The notes below the pieces were generated by a model. It did not search any database. It saw only the letters and a program-made list of their open reading frames with translations, and had not been told where the DNA came from. From the IMG/VR virus record IMGVR_UViG_3300035670_000592, positions 1 through 38,742 of that record: a stretch of DNA of 38,742 nucleotides. One strand, written 5' to 3'. Below are positions 38,699 through 38,742 of the stretch, piece by piece (the stretch's first letter is position 1; the number at the start of each line of letters is the position of its first letter). Source of the stretch: a virus. The position numbers were made by a program, and so were the translations under genes.

Positions 38699-38742
38699 AT
38701 GAACAAATACACTAAGCTCCAGGAAATGATTGCAGAGGCCAT
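38699..38742 (+). CDS. Start of a further gene, cut by the window edge
   Basis: ATG 38699 begins two bases after the previous stop and reads 'MNKYTKLQEMIAEA' to the edge. Helical; too little to assign. Confidence 0.45.
   Translation, partial: MNKYTKLQEMIAEA

Overview
The window looks like about 39 kb of the genome of a long-tailed (siphovirus-like) double-stranded DNA phage, cut at both ends. The probable host is a cyanobacterium of the Synechococcus/Cyanobium type. That guess rests on the overall gene set (ThyX, DUF3310, small tail-region proteins that resemble ones I associate with cyanophages) and on base composition in the mid-to-high 40s % G+C by eye. No photosynthesis gene, rRNA or tRNA was seen, so the host call is an inference. 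The left edge lies inside the major capsid gene, while a small-terminase candidate sits near the right edge. If the genome is circular or terminally redundant, the large terminase, portal and head-maturation genes would lie just outside the window.

Left arm (1-22898, + strand): major capsid protein, head-tail connector genes, tail tube, tail completion protein, a G/GT-type pair of tail chaperones joined by a clear -1 frameshift signal, and an 1123-residue tape measure protein. These are followed by M-, L-, K- and J-like tail-tip genes, two tube-domain paralogues, two very long fibre genes, a run of small proteins and a 407-residue likely virion protein. Gene order follows the lambda-like tail plan.

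Lysis block (22864-24600, - strand): an unusual endolysin combining a glucosaminidase-like domain with an L,D-transpeptidase (YkuD-like) domain, and two small membrane proteins that could be holin or accessory lysis factors. It is followed by an HNH endonuclease gene on the + strand.

DNA metabolism block (25167-32413, almost all - strand): DUF3310 protein, FAD-dependent thymidylate synthase, a dCTP-deaminase-like protein lacking the catalytic Glu, a PD-(D/E)XK nuclease, a small protein with an SSB-like acidic tail, a RecB/Cas4-type exonuclease, an HNH homing-type endonuclease apparently fused to the start of a second exonuclease copy, and a Sak3/DUF1071 single-strand annealing protein. Exonuclease plus annealing protein would form a phage recombination pair. 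A primase-helicase is transcribed divergently from 32582.

Right arm (34722-38742, mostly +): small genes, the small-terminase candidate and two good sigma70-type promoters.

Most worth a second look: the HNH/exonuclease junction duplication; the YkuD-bearing endolysin; four genes that start within a few bases of a terminator-like hairpin and lack a Shine-Dalgarno sequence; the nested repeats of the first fibre; and a hairpin-rich 177-base intergenic stretch.
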